Made by a program: the position numbers and the translations under genes
From: Anaeromyxobacter dehalogenans 2CP-1
GTDB taxonomy: Bacteria; Myxococcota; Myxococcia; Myxococcales; Anaeromyxobacteraceae
NCBI RefSeq assembly: GCF_000022145.1
Contig: NC_011891.1
Location: 2,244,001-2,308,000, forward strand
Direction: 5' to 3'
DNA: 64,000 nt
In this document: one piece after another, positions 43,435 to 51,731 of the stretch
Position numbering within the stretch: position 1 is the first letter of the stretch
Layout of the letters: every line of letters starts with the position of its first letter
Notes under the pieces: generated by a model
Database searches by the model: none
What the model saw: the letters and a program-made list of their open reading frames with translations, nothing else
Told to the model about the DNA's origin: nothing

Positions 43435-43929
43435 ATGAAGCACCGCGTCGTCGGCCGCCGGCTCGATCGCACCACCGAGCACCGGACCGCAATGTTCAAG
43501 AACATGGTGACGAGCCTCTTCCGCCACGAGCGGATCGTCACCACCACCCCGAAGGCGAAGGAGCTGAAGCGCTTCGCCGACAAGGTGATCACGCAGGCGA
43601 AACGCGGGACGCCGCACGCGCGCCGCCTCGCCCACCGGGACGTCCGGGACGTCGAGGTGCTGAACAAGCTCTTCGACACGCTCGCCGAGCGCTTCAAGGC
43701 GCGGCCGGGTGGCTATACCCGCATCGTCCGCGTCGGCCGCCGCGCCGGCGACAACGCCGAGATGTCGGTCATCGAGCTGGTGGACCGCGCCCCGGCCGCC
43801 GCCCCCGAGGCGGAGGAGAAGGGCGAGAAGAAGGCCACCAAGGCCCCCAAGGCCGAGAAGGCGCCGAAGGCCGAGAAGGCCCCCAAGGCGGAGAAGAAGC
43901 CCGCCAAGAAGGCCGCCAAGGCCGAGTAG
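43435..43929 (+). CDS. rplQ: 50S ribosomal protein L17 with repetitive basic tail
   Basis: 164 residues. The L17 core is complete by about residue 118 ([24 protein letters not shown]). The last 45 residues are a low-complexity Lys/Ala/Glu/Pro tail with tandem KAEKAP units, visible in DNA as repeated 18-base units near 43850-43900. Last gene of the alpha operon. Confidence 0.96.
43847..43906 (+). repeat. Short tandem repeat coding the L17 tail
   Basis: About three imperfect 18-base units encode KAEKAP-like hexapeptides. Copy number may vary between strains. Confidence 0.55.
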
Positions 43930-43958
43930 CGCCGGCCGCACGGCCGATGCTCGCCAGG

Positions 43959-43985
43959 GAGGCCGCGTGCGCCGCACGCGGCCTC
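43959..43985 (+). terminator. Terminator after the alpha operon
   Basis: GAGGCCGCGTGC at 43959-43970 and its perfect complement at 43974-43985 make a 12-base-pair stem with a 3-base loop. No T-tract. Confidence 0.7.
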
Positions 43986-44048
43986 TCGCGCGTTCGGGGC
44001 CCCTCTCGCTTTCCGCTGCCGCGGCCCGCTGGTACAACCATCCCTCCC

Positions 44049-44642
44049 ATGCCGCCGTTCCTCGCCCAGGACCCGCTCGACGCCCTCCGGCACGCCGGGC
44101 CGCCGGGGTGGGCCGAGGTGGCCTGGGCCATGGCCGGCGTCGCGAGCGAGCCCTGGGCCCTCGCGCTGCTGGGCCTCGCGCTGTACTCGTGGCTGGAGCG
44201 CGAGGTCCCCGGGGTGCTGAAGGCCGTCGCGCCGCTGTGGGCCGCCCTGGCGGTCGCAGGGGCCCTGGCGATGGGGGCGCAGGGCGTCCTCTCCGCGCCG
44301 CGCCCGGCCGACGCGGGGGACCTGCTGGTCACCACCTTCCGGCACCTCACCTCGGCGCCGGGGCTCCCGCTGGGCGTGTTCGTCGGCTACACGCTGCTCG
44401 CCTACGGCCGGCGGGGGAGGGCGGCGCTGCTGGTCGCCGCGGCCGGGGCGGCGGCGCGGGCGTGGTCCGGGCCGCACTGGGGCCCGGATCTGCTGGTCGG
44501 CGGCCTGGGTGGCGCCGCGATCGGGTGGGCGATCTGGGCGGCGGTGCTGCGCCTCTCGCCGCGCGGCCACCTGGCGCGGCTGCGGGCCTCGCGCCGCGCG
44601 ACGGCGGACGGTGCCGCGCAGGAAGGTCACCCTGCGCCTTGA
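44049..44642 (+). CDS. PAP2-like membrane protein with degenerate active site
   Basis: 197 residues, several hydrophobic helices. The third phosphatase motif R-x5-H-x3-D is present (R137, H143, D147). The first motif retains R85-P86 but the Lys is replaced by Gln78, and the second motif PSGH is replaced by PGLP, losing the acid His. It therefore resembles lipid phosphatases of the PAP2 superfamily but may lack activity. Located alone between rplQ and rpsP. TACAAC, 10 bases before the ATG, looks like a -10 box. Confidence 0.65.
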   Translation: MPPFLAQDPLDALRHAGPPGWAEVAWAMAGVASEPWALALLGLALYSWLEREVPGVLKAVAPLWAALAVAGALAMGAQGVLSAPRPADAGDLLVTTFRHLTSAPGLPLGVFVGYTLLAYGRRGRAALLVAAAGAAARAWSGPHWGPDLLVGGLGGAAIGWAIWAAVLRLSPRGHLARLRASRRATADGAAQEGHPAP

Positions 44643-44667
44643 CACCCGCGCTAAGTTAGCGTAAAGG
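44639..44667 (+). promoter_or_regulatory. Promoter of rpsP operon
   Basis: Perfect TTGACA at 44639-44644 and TAAAGG at 44662-44667, spacer 17. Nearly the whole spacer is a palindrome. Confidence 0.65.
44649..44661. promoter_or_regulatory. Palindrome filling the rpsP promoter spacer
   Basis: CGCTAAGTTAGCG is a perfect 13-base inverted repeat directly between the -35 and -10 boxes, the classical place for a repressor or a MerR-type activator. Confidence 0.5.
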
Positions 44668-44678
44668 AACCCACTTTT

Positions 44679-44719
44679 CGTGGAGGCTCCGCGGACGCAC
44701 CGCTGGAGAAGCTTCCACG
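44679..44719 (+). promoter_or_regulatory. Structured rpsP leader stem-loop
   Basis: Nested stems CGTGGA/TCCACG (44679-44684 with 44714-44719), CTCC/GGAG (44687-44690 with 44705-44708) and GCGG/CCGC (44691-44694 with 44700-44703) form one long hairpin with an internal loop and an ACGCA apical loop. It begins a few bases after the predicted transcription start. Confidence 0.55.
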
Positions 44720-44753
44720 TTCCAGGATCTTAGGCTTCACGGAGGCAGAGCTC

Positions 44754-45020
44754 ATGGCGGTCGTTCTTCGTCTGTCGCGCGCGGGCACGCACAAGGCGCC
44801 CTTCTATCACGTGGTGGCGACCGACTCGCGCAACGCGCGGGACGGCAAGTACCTCGAGGACGTCGGCATCTACGATCCGACCAAGCGCCCGGAGCGGATC
44901 GAGCTCAAGGTCGAGCGGATCGAGCACTGGCTGAAGGCCGGCGCCAAGCCGAGCCAGACGGTCGCGATGATCCTCAAGCGGGCCGCGAAGGCGGCCGCTC
45001 CCGCCGCGCCGAAGGCGTAA
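44754..45020 (+). CDS. rpsP: 30S ribosomal protein S16
   Basis: 88 residues (AVVLRLSRAGTHKAPFYHVVATDSRNARDG region is typical). First gene of the conserved rpsP-khpA-rimM-trmD-rplS order. GGAGGCAGAGCTC precedes the ATG. Confidence 0.97.
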   Translation: MAVVLRLSRAGTHKAPFYHVVATDSRNARDGKYLEDVGIYDPTKRPERIELKVERIEHWLKAGAKPSQTVAMILKRAAKAAAPAAPKA

Positions 45021-45026
45021 GGGTCG

Positions 45027-45257
45027 ATGCGCGACCTCGTCCAGTGGCTCGCCCGCGAGCTCGTCGAGCAGAAGGACGCCGTGAGGGTGGAGGCGATCGA
45101 GCGCGACCGCGCGACCGTCTTCGAGCTCACGGTGGCCCCCGACGACCTCGGGCGCGTCATCGGGCGGGGCGGCAAGACCGCCAAGGCGTTCCGGACCGTG
45201 CTCGACTGCGCGGCCCGGCGCCAGGGCCGGCGCGCGGTGCTCGACATCCTCGACTGA
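45027..45257 (+). CDS. khpA: KH-domain RNA-binding protein KhpA
   Basis: 76 residues with the KH signature IGRGGKTAKAFR. Small KH proteins of this type lie between rpsP and rimM in many bacteria and bind diverse RNAs, often with KhpB/Jag. The 6-base gap to rpsP and 2-base gap to rimM imply coupling. Confidence 0.92.
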   Translation: MRDLVQWLARELVEQKDAVRVEAIERDRATVFELTVAPDDLGRVIGRGGKTAKAFRTVLDCAARRQGRRAVLDILD

Positions 45258-45259
45258 CC

Positions 45260-45754
45260 GTGGCGCTCGTCCGGATCGGGAAGGTGGTCCGGGCGCTCGG
45301 GCTGAAGGGCCACCTGGGCGTGGCCGGGTCGGAGGGCGCGCTCGGGACGCTCGAGCGCGTCGTGCTCCGGCACGGCGCGGTCGGGCAGGCGGAGCGGAGG
45401 GTGCTGGAGGCGCGGCCGCAGGGGCGCCTCTGGGCGGTGCGGATCGACGGCGTCGCCGATCGCACCGGCGCCGAGGCGCTGGTCGGGGCCGAGGTGCTGG
45501 CGCCCCGCGAGGCCCTGGGCGAGGCGGGAGAGGGCAGGCACTACTGGGGCGACCTGGAGGGCCTGCCGGTGGTGACCGTCCAGGGCGAGGCGCTCGGGAC
45601 GGTGACCGGGCTGATGGAGACCGGCGCGGTGGACGTGCTGGTGGTGCAGGGCGCGCGGGGCGAGCTGCTGGTGCCGCTCGCGCCGTACGTCGAGGTGGAT
45701 CGCGCGGCGGGTCGCGTGGTGGTGGACCCGCCGGAAGGGCTCCTGGAGCCGTAG
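45260..45754 (+). CDS. rimM: 16S rRNA processing protein RimM
   Basis: 164 residues from the GTG at 45260. N-terminal RimM domain ([18 protein letters not shown]) and C-terminal PRC-barrel ([30 protein letters not shown]). Needed for maturation of the 30S head, binding S19. Confidence 0.93.
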   Translation: MALVRIGKVVRALGLKGHLGVAGSEGALGTLERVVLRHGAVGQAERRVLEARPQGRLWAVRIDGVADRTGAEALVGAEVLAPREALGEAGEGRHYWGDLEGLPVVTVQGEALGTVTGLMETGAVDVLVVQGARGELLVPLAPYVEVDRAAGRVVVDPPEGLLEP

Positions 45755-45794
45755 GCCGGGGGCGAGAGGAGGCCGCCGAGGAAGAGGATCGGAC

Positions 45795-46538
45795 GTGGCG
45801 AGGCTCGAGGTCGACATCCTGACGCTGTTCCCGCGCATGTGCGCGGGGTACCTGGGGGAGAGCATCCTCGGGAAGGCGCAGGAGGCCGGCCTGCTCGCGG
45901 CGACGATCACGGACATCCGCGACCACGCGACGGGCAAGCACCGGGTCTGCGACGACGCGCCGTACGGCGGCGGGGCGGGCATGGTGATGAAGCCGGAGCC
46001 GCTCGTCGAGGCCATCGAGGCCGCACGCGCGCGGCTCCCGGGGGCCTGGGTGGTCCTGACCAGCCCGCGCGGCGCGCGGCTGGATCAGGCGCTCGCGCGG
46101 CGGTTCGCGGAGCACGGGCGGCTGATCCTGGCGTGCGGGCGGTACGAGGGAGTGGACGAGCGGGTGATGACGGCGGTGGACATGCAGGTCTCGATCGGAG
46201 ACTTCGTCCTCACGGGCGGCGAGCTGGCGGCGCTCTGCGTCGTCGACGCCGCCGCGCGCCTCGTCCCCGGCGTGCTGGGCAACGCGGCGTCCGCGGACGC
46301 CGAGAGCTTCGCGGGGGTCGAGGGGCTCCTCGAGCACCCGCAGTACACGAGGCCCCCGGAGTTCCGGGGGATGAAGGTTCCGGAGGTCCTCCTGTCCGGG
46401 GACCACCGGCGGATCGAGCGGTGGCGCCGGCGCGAGGCGCTCAGGGCCACCCGGGAGCGGAGGCCGGACCTCTTCGCGAGGCTCTCGCTTCCGGAGAGCG
46501 ACCTCCGGCTCATCGAGGCCGGGGACGACGAACTGTAG
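45795..46538 (+). CDS. trmD: tRNA (guanine-N1)-methyltransferase
   Basis: 247 residues. Methylates G37 of tRNAs using S-adenosylmethionine. The SPOUT trefoil-knot motifs [10 protein letters not shown] and [15 protein letters not shown] are present, as is [17 protein letters not shown] start at 45795. Confidence 0.97.
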
Positions 46539-46563
46539 GCGAGCGGTAAAGGAGACGTACGTC

Positions 46564-46959
46564 ATGCTGCGCAAGGCGATTGCCGACATCGAGGCGAAGT
46601 ACCTGCGGACCGACCTCCCCGAGATGCGTGCGGGCGACAGCGTTCGCGTGCACACGAAGATCAAGGAAGGCGACAAGGAGCGCATCCAGGTCTTCGAGGG
46701 CGTGGTGATCGCGTACCGCAAGGGCGCGCCCGGCTCGTCCATGTTCACGGTCCGCAAGGTGAGCTACGGCGTGGGCGTGGAGCGCATGTTCCCCGTGCAC
46801 AGCCCGCGCATCGACAAGATCGAGGTCGTGGGCCACGGCGGCGTGCGCCGCTCGCGCCTCTACTTCCTGCGCGGCCTGCAGGGCAAGGCGGCCCGCCTCC
46901 ACCAGGAGGAAGGTCCGGGCGCGGCCGACGCCGCCCACGCCGCGCCGACCCCGGCGTAG
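46564..46959 (+). CDS. rplS: 50S ribosomal protein L19
   Basis: 131 residues; at the 30S-50S interface. [23 protein letters not shown] and [16 protein letters not shown] are typical. About 15 extra Ala/Pro-rich residues at the C-terminus. Confidence 0.97.
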
Positions 46960-46965
46960 CGTCCA

Positions 46966-46989
46966 GCCGGCGCGCCGTCCGGCGCCGGC
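46966..46989 (+). terminator. First hairpin after rplS
   Basis: GCCGGCGC (46966-46973) and GCGCCGGC (46982-46989), perfect 8-base-pair stem with an 8-base loop, directly behind the rplS stop. Confidence 0.55.
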
Positions 46990-47008
46990 CTCGCACCTCC
47001 GCACCTCG

Positions 47009-47042
47009 CGGCCGCACCCCGGCGTGTGCCGGTGTGCGGCCG
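47009..47042 (+). terminator. Second hairpin after rplS
   Basis: CGGCCGCAC (47009-47017) pairs with GTGCGGCCG (47034-47042), with an inner CCGG/CCGG stem. Tandem stems without T-tract suggest strong termination in a GC-rich genome. Confidence 0.55.
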
Positions 47043-47112
47043 TGCCGTGCCTTGGGCGCGGGACACCGCGCTTCCCGCGTCGGCGCCCGGGAGCTAACAT
47101 GCCGGCCCGAGC

Positions 47113-48951
47113 GTGATCCTCCTCGAGTTCGCAGCCCAGGGCGTGCGCGGCGTCGCGCCCGCTGGTGGCCGGGCGACGCTGCGCCCCGGATACAACGTGG
47201 TCTCCGCCGACGGCGCCGCCCTGCGGCGCCTGCTCGAGGCGCTCCTGCACCCCGATCCGCGCGATGGGGAGGCGCTGCCCCGCGCCCCCGGCGGCCCGGC
47301 CGGCGCGGCCGTGCGCGCCGGGCTCACCCTGGTCGGCGACGACCGGGTCACCTACCGCCTGGTGCGCGACTTCACCGCCGGCGCGCAGCTCCACCGCTTC
47401 GACGCCGAGCGCCGCGCGTTCTCGCTGGTCTCCCAGGACCTCGCCGAGATCGCCGCCGCGCTGCGCGCGCCCATCGGCGTCCCGCCGCGCGCGCGGCAGG
47501 GCGCGCTCCTCACCATCGCCGCGGCGGACCTGCCCTCGCGGCGCCCGTCGGTGGCGGGCGCGGCGGCCGCGATCCCGCAGCGCGCGCCGCTCTCGCCGGA
47601 GCAGGCGCGGCGGCGCCGCGAGCAGCTCGAGGGCGAGCGGGTCCGCGCGCGCGCCTCGGAGAAGGTGCAGCAGGAGCTGGACGGGCTGCAGGCCCGCGCC
47701 ACCGAGCTGGAGGTCGCGCTGCGCGACGGCGCCCGGCTGCGCGAGGCGCTGGCGGCCGCCGGGCGCGCGCGCGACGAGCTCGCGCCGGTGGCGGCCGCGC
47801 GCGACGCGCTGGGCGACGCCGACGCGGCGCTCACCGCGTACGAGAAGGCGGCGGCGCGGCGCGCGGACGCGGCGGCGCGGGTGCAGGCCGAGCGCGCCGG
47901 GATCGAGGAGGCCGAGGCCAGCGGGGCGCCGCTGCCGTTCTGGCGGGCGCCGCCGTTCTGGGCCGGGGCCGGCGCGGGCGCGCTCCTCGCCGCGGCCGGG
48001 GTGGCGGGCGCGGCGGCCGCCACGGGCATGCGCTACCTGGCGCTGCTCGACATCCCCGCGTTCGGCTGGGCGGCGTGGGTCGCGCTGCGCTGGGTCTCCG
48101 CGCAGGAGGCCTGGGAGCGGATCGCGCGGCGGCGGCGGGTGGTGGACGACTGGCAGGCGAAGGTCGAGGCGCAGTTCGAGCGCGACGGCGCCGCGGTGCG
48201 CGGCGCGCTGGCCGCGCTGGGCCTGGCCAGGCCGACGGAGCTGCGCGAGGTGCTCGGGAAGCTCGCCGAGGCCGAGGCGGCGGTCACCGGCGCGCGCACC
48301 CGGCTCGAGGCGTGGGAGGCGACGCCGGGGGCGCGGGGCGCGGCCGCGGAGAAGGCGCGGCTCGACGAGCAGCAGGCCGCGCTCGAGGCGCGGCTCGCCT
48401 CCGAGGCGGGCGGGTTCGTCCGCGACGTGCGCTCCATCGAGGCGGAGCTCCAGCGGCTCGAGGCGGAGGCGACCGCGCCCGCCCCGGCGGCGCCGGCCCC
48501 GGTGGTGGCGGCGCCGGGGGCGGCGGAGCCGCTGCGCGAGCTCCTCCAGCGCGCCGCGGCCGAGCTGGGCGGGAGCGCGGCCGCCGCGGGCCGCGGGGTG
48601 GCGGAGAAGGCGGGACAGGTGCTGGCGGGGCTCACCTCCCAGCGGCTGGGCGGGGTGCAGGTGGATGACCGCGGCGGGCTGCACGTGCTCGTCGCCGGGC
48701 GGCCGGCGGCGGCGATCTCGCTCCCGCCGGCGGATCGCGACCTGGTGTTCCTGGCGATGAAGCTCGCGTTCCTGGAGCAGGGGCTCGCCGGGGGCCGGCG
48801 CGTGGGGCTGGTGGACGACGCGTTCCAGGGGCTCTCCGACGGCGCGCGGCGCTTCGCGGCGCGCCTGCTCAAGCAGGCGGCGCGCGCGGGCCAGGTGGTC
48901 CACGCCACCGCGGACCTCGCGTTCCGCGAGGCCGCGGATCACGGGGCCTAG
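47113..48951 (+). CDS. SMC/YhaN-like coiled-coil protein with central membrane hairpin and degenerate P-loop
   Basis: 612 residues. The N-terminus has the beta-strand layout of SMC/RecN/YhaN head domains (FAAQGVRGV...LRPGYNVVSADGA, about 5-35), but the Walker A glycines and GKS/T are replaced (SADGAALRR). A long Arg/Glu/Ala coiled coil (about 165-275) leads to two closely spaced hydrophobic helices (about 281-327), a second coiled coil (345-475), and a C-terminal half with a Walker-B-like VGLVDDAFQGLSDGARR (about 564-580). The head would form by folding both ends together, with the coil tip in the membrane. GTG start. Function unknown; ATP hydrolysis doubtful. Confidence 0.6.
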   Translation: MILLEFAAQGVRGVAPAGGRATLRPGYNVVSADGAALRRLLEALLHPDPRDGEALPRAPGGPAGAAVRAGLTLVGDDRVTYRLVRDFTAGAQLHRFDAERRAFSLVSQDLAEIAAALRAPIGVPPRARQGALLTIAAADLPSRRPSVAGAAAAIPQRAPLSPEQARRRREQLEGERVRARASEKVQQELDGLQARATELEVALRDGARLREALAAAGRARDELAPVAAARDALGDADAALTAYEKAAARRADAAARVQAERAGIEEAEASGAPLPFWRAPPFWAGAGAGALLAAAGVAGAAAATGMRYLALLDIPAFGWAAWVALRWVSAQEAWERIARRRRVVDDWQAKVEAQFERDGAAVRGALAALGLARPTELREVLGKLAEAEAAVTGARTRLEAWEATPGARGAAAEKARLDEQQAALEARLASEAGGFVRDVRSIEAELQRLEAEATAPAPAAPAPVVAAPGAAEPLRELLQRAAAELGGSAAAAGRGVAEKAGQVLAGLTSQRLGGVQVDDRGGLHVLVAGRPAAAISLPPADRDLVFLAMKLAFLEQGLAGGRRVGLVDDAFQGLSDGARRFAARLLKQAARAGQVVHATADLAFREAADHGA

Positions 48952-48955
48952 CGCG

Positions 48956-49357
48956 ATGGCGGACGCGGGCGGCGACGGGGACGGGCGGCACGCCCGCGGG
49001 CGCGAGGGCGAGGCGCTCGCCGCGGCCTGGCTCGCCGAGCGCGGCTTCCGCATCCTCGACCGCAACCACCGCACCCGGCGCGGCGAGGTGGACCTGGTCT
49101 GCCGCGACGGCGAGGTGCTCGTGTTCGTCGAGGTGCGCAGCCGCACCTCCGACGCGCAGGGCGGCCCCGAGGAGACGGTGGGCCCGCGCAAGGGGCGGCG
49201 GGTCGTGGCCGCCGCCACCGACTGGGCGCTCGGGCACGGCGGGCTGGAGCAGGCGATCCGCTTCGACGTGGTCGCGATCACGTTCGGCGAGGGCGCGCCG
49301 CGGATCGAGCACTTCCCGGCCGCGTTCGACGGTGACGGCCGCCCGGGGCACTGGTGA
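48956..49357 (+). CDS. UPF0102 (YraN) family protein, putative endonuclease
   Basis: 133 residues. ARGREGEALAAAWLAERGFRILDRN and GEVDLVCRDGEVLVFVEVRSR match the UPF0102 fold, which is PD-(D/E)xK nuclease-like with D and E-x-R residues present. Usually near rsmI or rnhB; here it is 31 bases upstream of rsmI. Biological role unsettled in the family. Confidence 0.88.
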   Translation: MADAGGDGDGRHARGREGEALAAAWLAERGFRILDRNHRTRRGEVDLVCRDGEVLVFVEVRSRTSDAQGGPEETVGPRKGRRVVAAATDWALGHGGLEQAIRFDVVAITFGEGAPRIEHFPAAFDGDGRPGHW

Positions 49358-49388
49358 TGGCGCGCACGGCGGCGACGGGGAGGGTGGG

Positions 49389-50267
49389 GTGAGCGCGCGG
49401 CCGCCGCAGGCCGCGGCGCCGGGCACGCTGTACGTGCTCGCGACGCCCATCGGCAACCTGGGCGACCTGTCGCCGCGGGCGGCGGAGCTGCTGCGCACCG
49501 TCTCGGCGGTAGCGGCCGAGGACACGCGCCGCACGCACAAGCTGTTCGCGCACCTGGGGGCGGCGGCGCCGCTGCTCCTCTCGCTCCCCGCGTTCGACGA
49601 GCGCGGCCGGCTGGAGCCGGTGCTGGCGCGGCTGCGCGCCGGCCAGTCGGTGGCGCTCTGCACCGACGCGGGCACGCCGGGCGTGTCCGACCCGGGGGCC
49701 GCGCTGGTGGCGGCCGCCTGGGAGGCGGGCGTCCCGGTGGTGCCGGTGCCCGGCCCGAGCGCGGCGGTCACGGCGCTGGCGGCCTCCGGCTTCCCGGCCG
49801 ACCGGTTCGTGTTCGCCGGGTTCCTGCCGCGCAAGGGCGGCGCCCGCGCCGCGGCGCTCGGCTGGCTGGCCGCGTCGCCGGCCACGCTGGTGCTGTACGA
49901 GGCCGGGAACCGGACCGCCGAGACGCTCCGCGACCTCGCCGCCGCGCTGGGCGACCGCCCCGCGCTCGTGGCGCGCGAGCTGACCAAGCTGCACGAGGAG
50001 CTGGCGCGCGGGCCGCTCGGCGCGCTCGCGGACCGCTTCGCGGGCGAGGTGAAGGGCGAGGTGACGCTGGTGGTGGCGCCGCCCGCGCCCGGGGCCGGGC
50101 CGGCCGCGGCCCCGGAGGCCGAGCCGCTCGAGGACGAGCTGAGGCGGCGCCTCGCGGCGGGCGAGCCGCCGTCCGCGGTGGCACGCGAGGTGGCCCGGGC
50201 CCGCGGGCTGGTCCGCTCCGACGTGTACGCCGCCCTGGAGCGGCTGAAGCACGGCGGCCAGGGCTAG
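49389..50267 (+). CDS. rsmI: 16S rRNA (cytidine-2'-O)-methyltransferase
   Basis: 292 residues from GTG at 49389 behind GGGAGGGTGG. TLYVLATPIGNLGDLSPRA, AEDTRRTHKL and CTDAGTPGVSDPG are RsmI motifs; 2'-O-methylates C1402 of 16S rRNA. C-terminal helical domain with SDVYAALERLK. Confidence 0.93.
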   Translation: MSARPPQAAAPGTLYVLATPIGNLGDLSPRAAELLRTVSAVAAEDTRRTHKLFAHLGAAAPLLLSLPAFDERGRLEPVLARLRAGQSVALCTDAGTPGVSDPGAALVAAAWEAGVPVVPVPGPSAAVTALAASGFPADRFVFAGFLPRKGGARAAALGWLAASPATLVLYEAGNRTAETLRDLAAALGDRPALVARELTKLHEELARGPLGALADRFAGEVKGEVTLVVAPPAPGAGPAAAPEAEPLEDELRRRLAAGEPPSAVAREVARARGLVRSDVYAALERLKHGGQG

Positions 50268-50274
50268 GCGCGGC

Positions 50275-51696
<1,422 letters not shown>

Positions 51697-51731
51697 GGCG
51701 CCTCGTTACCACGGAAGGGCAGGGGTACGCA

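Noticed and set aside
43847-43906. CRISPR-like repeats
   Set aside because: The repeats are in frame and encode the basic tail of L17; no spacers.
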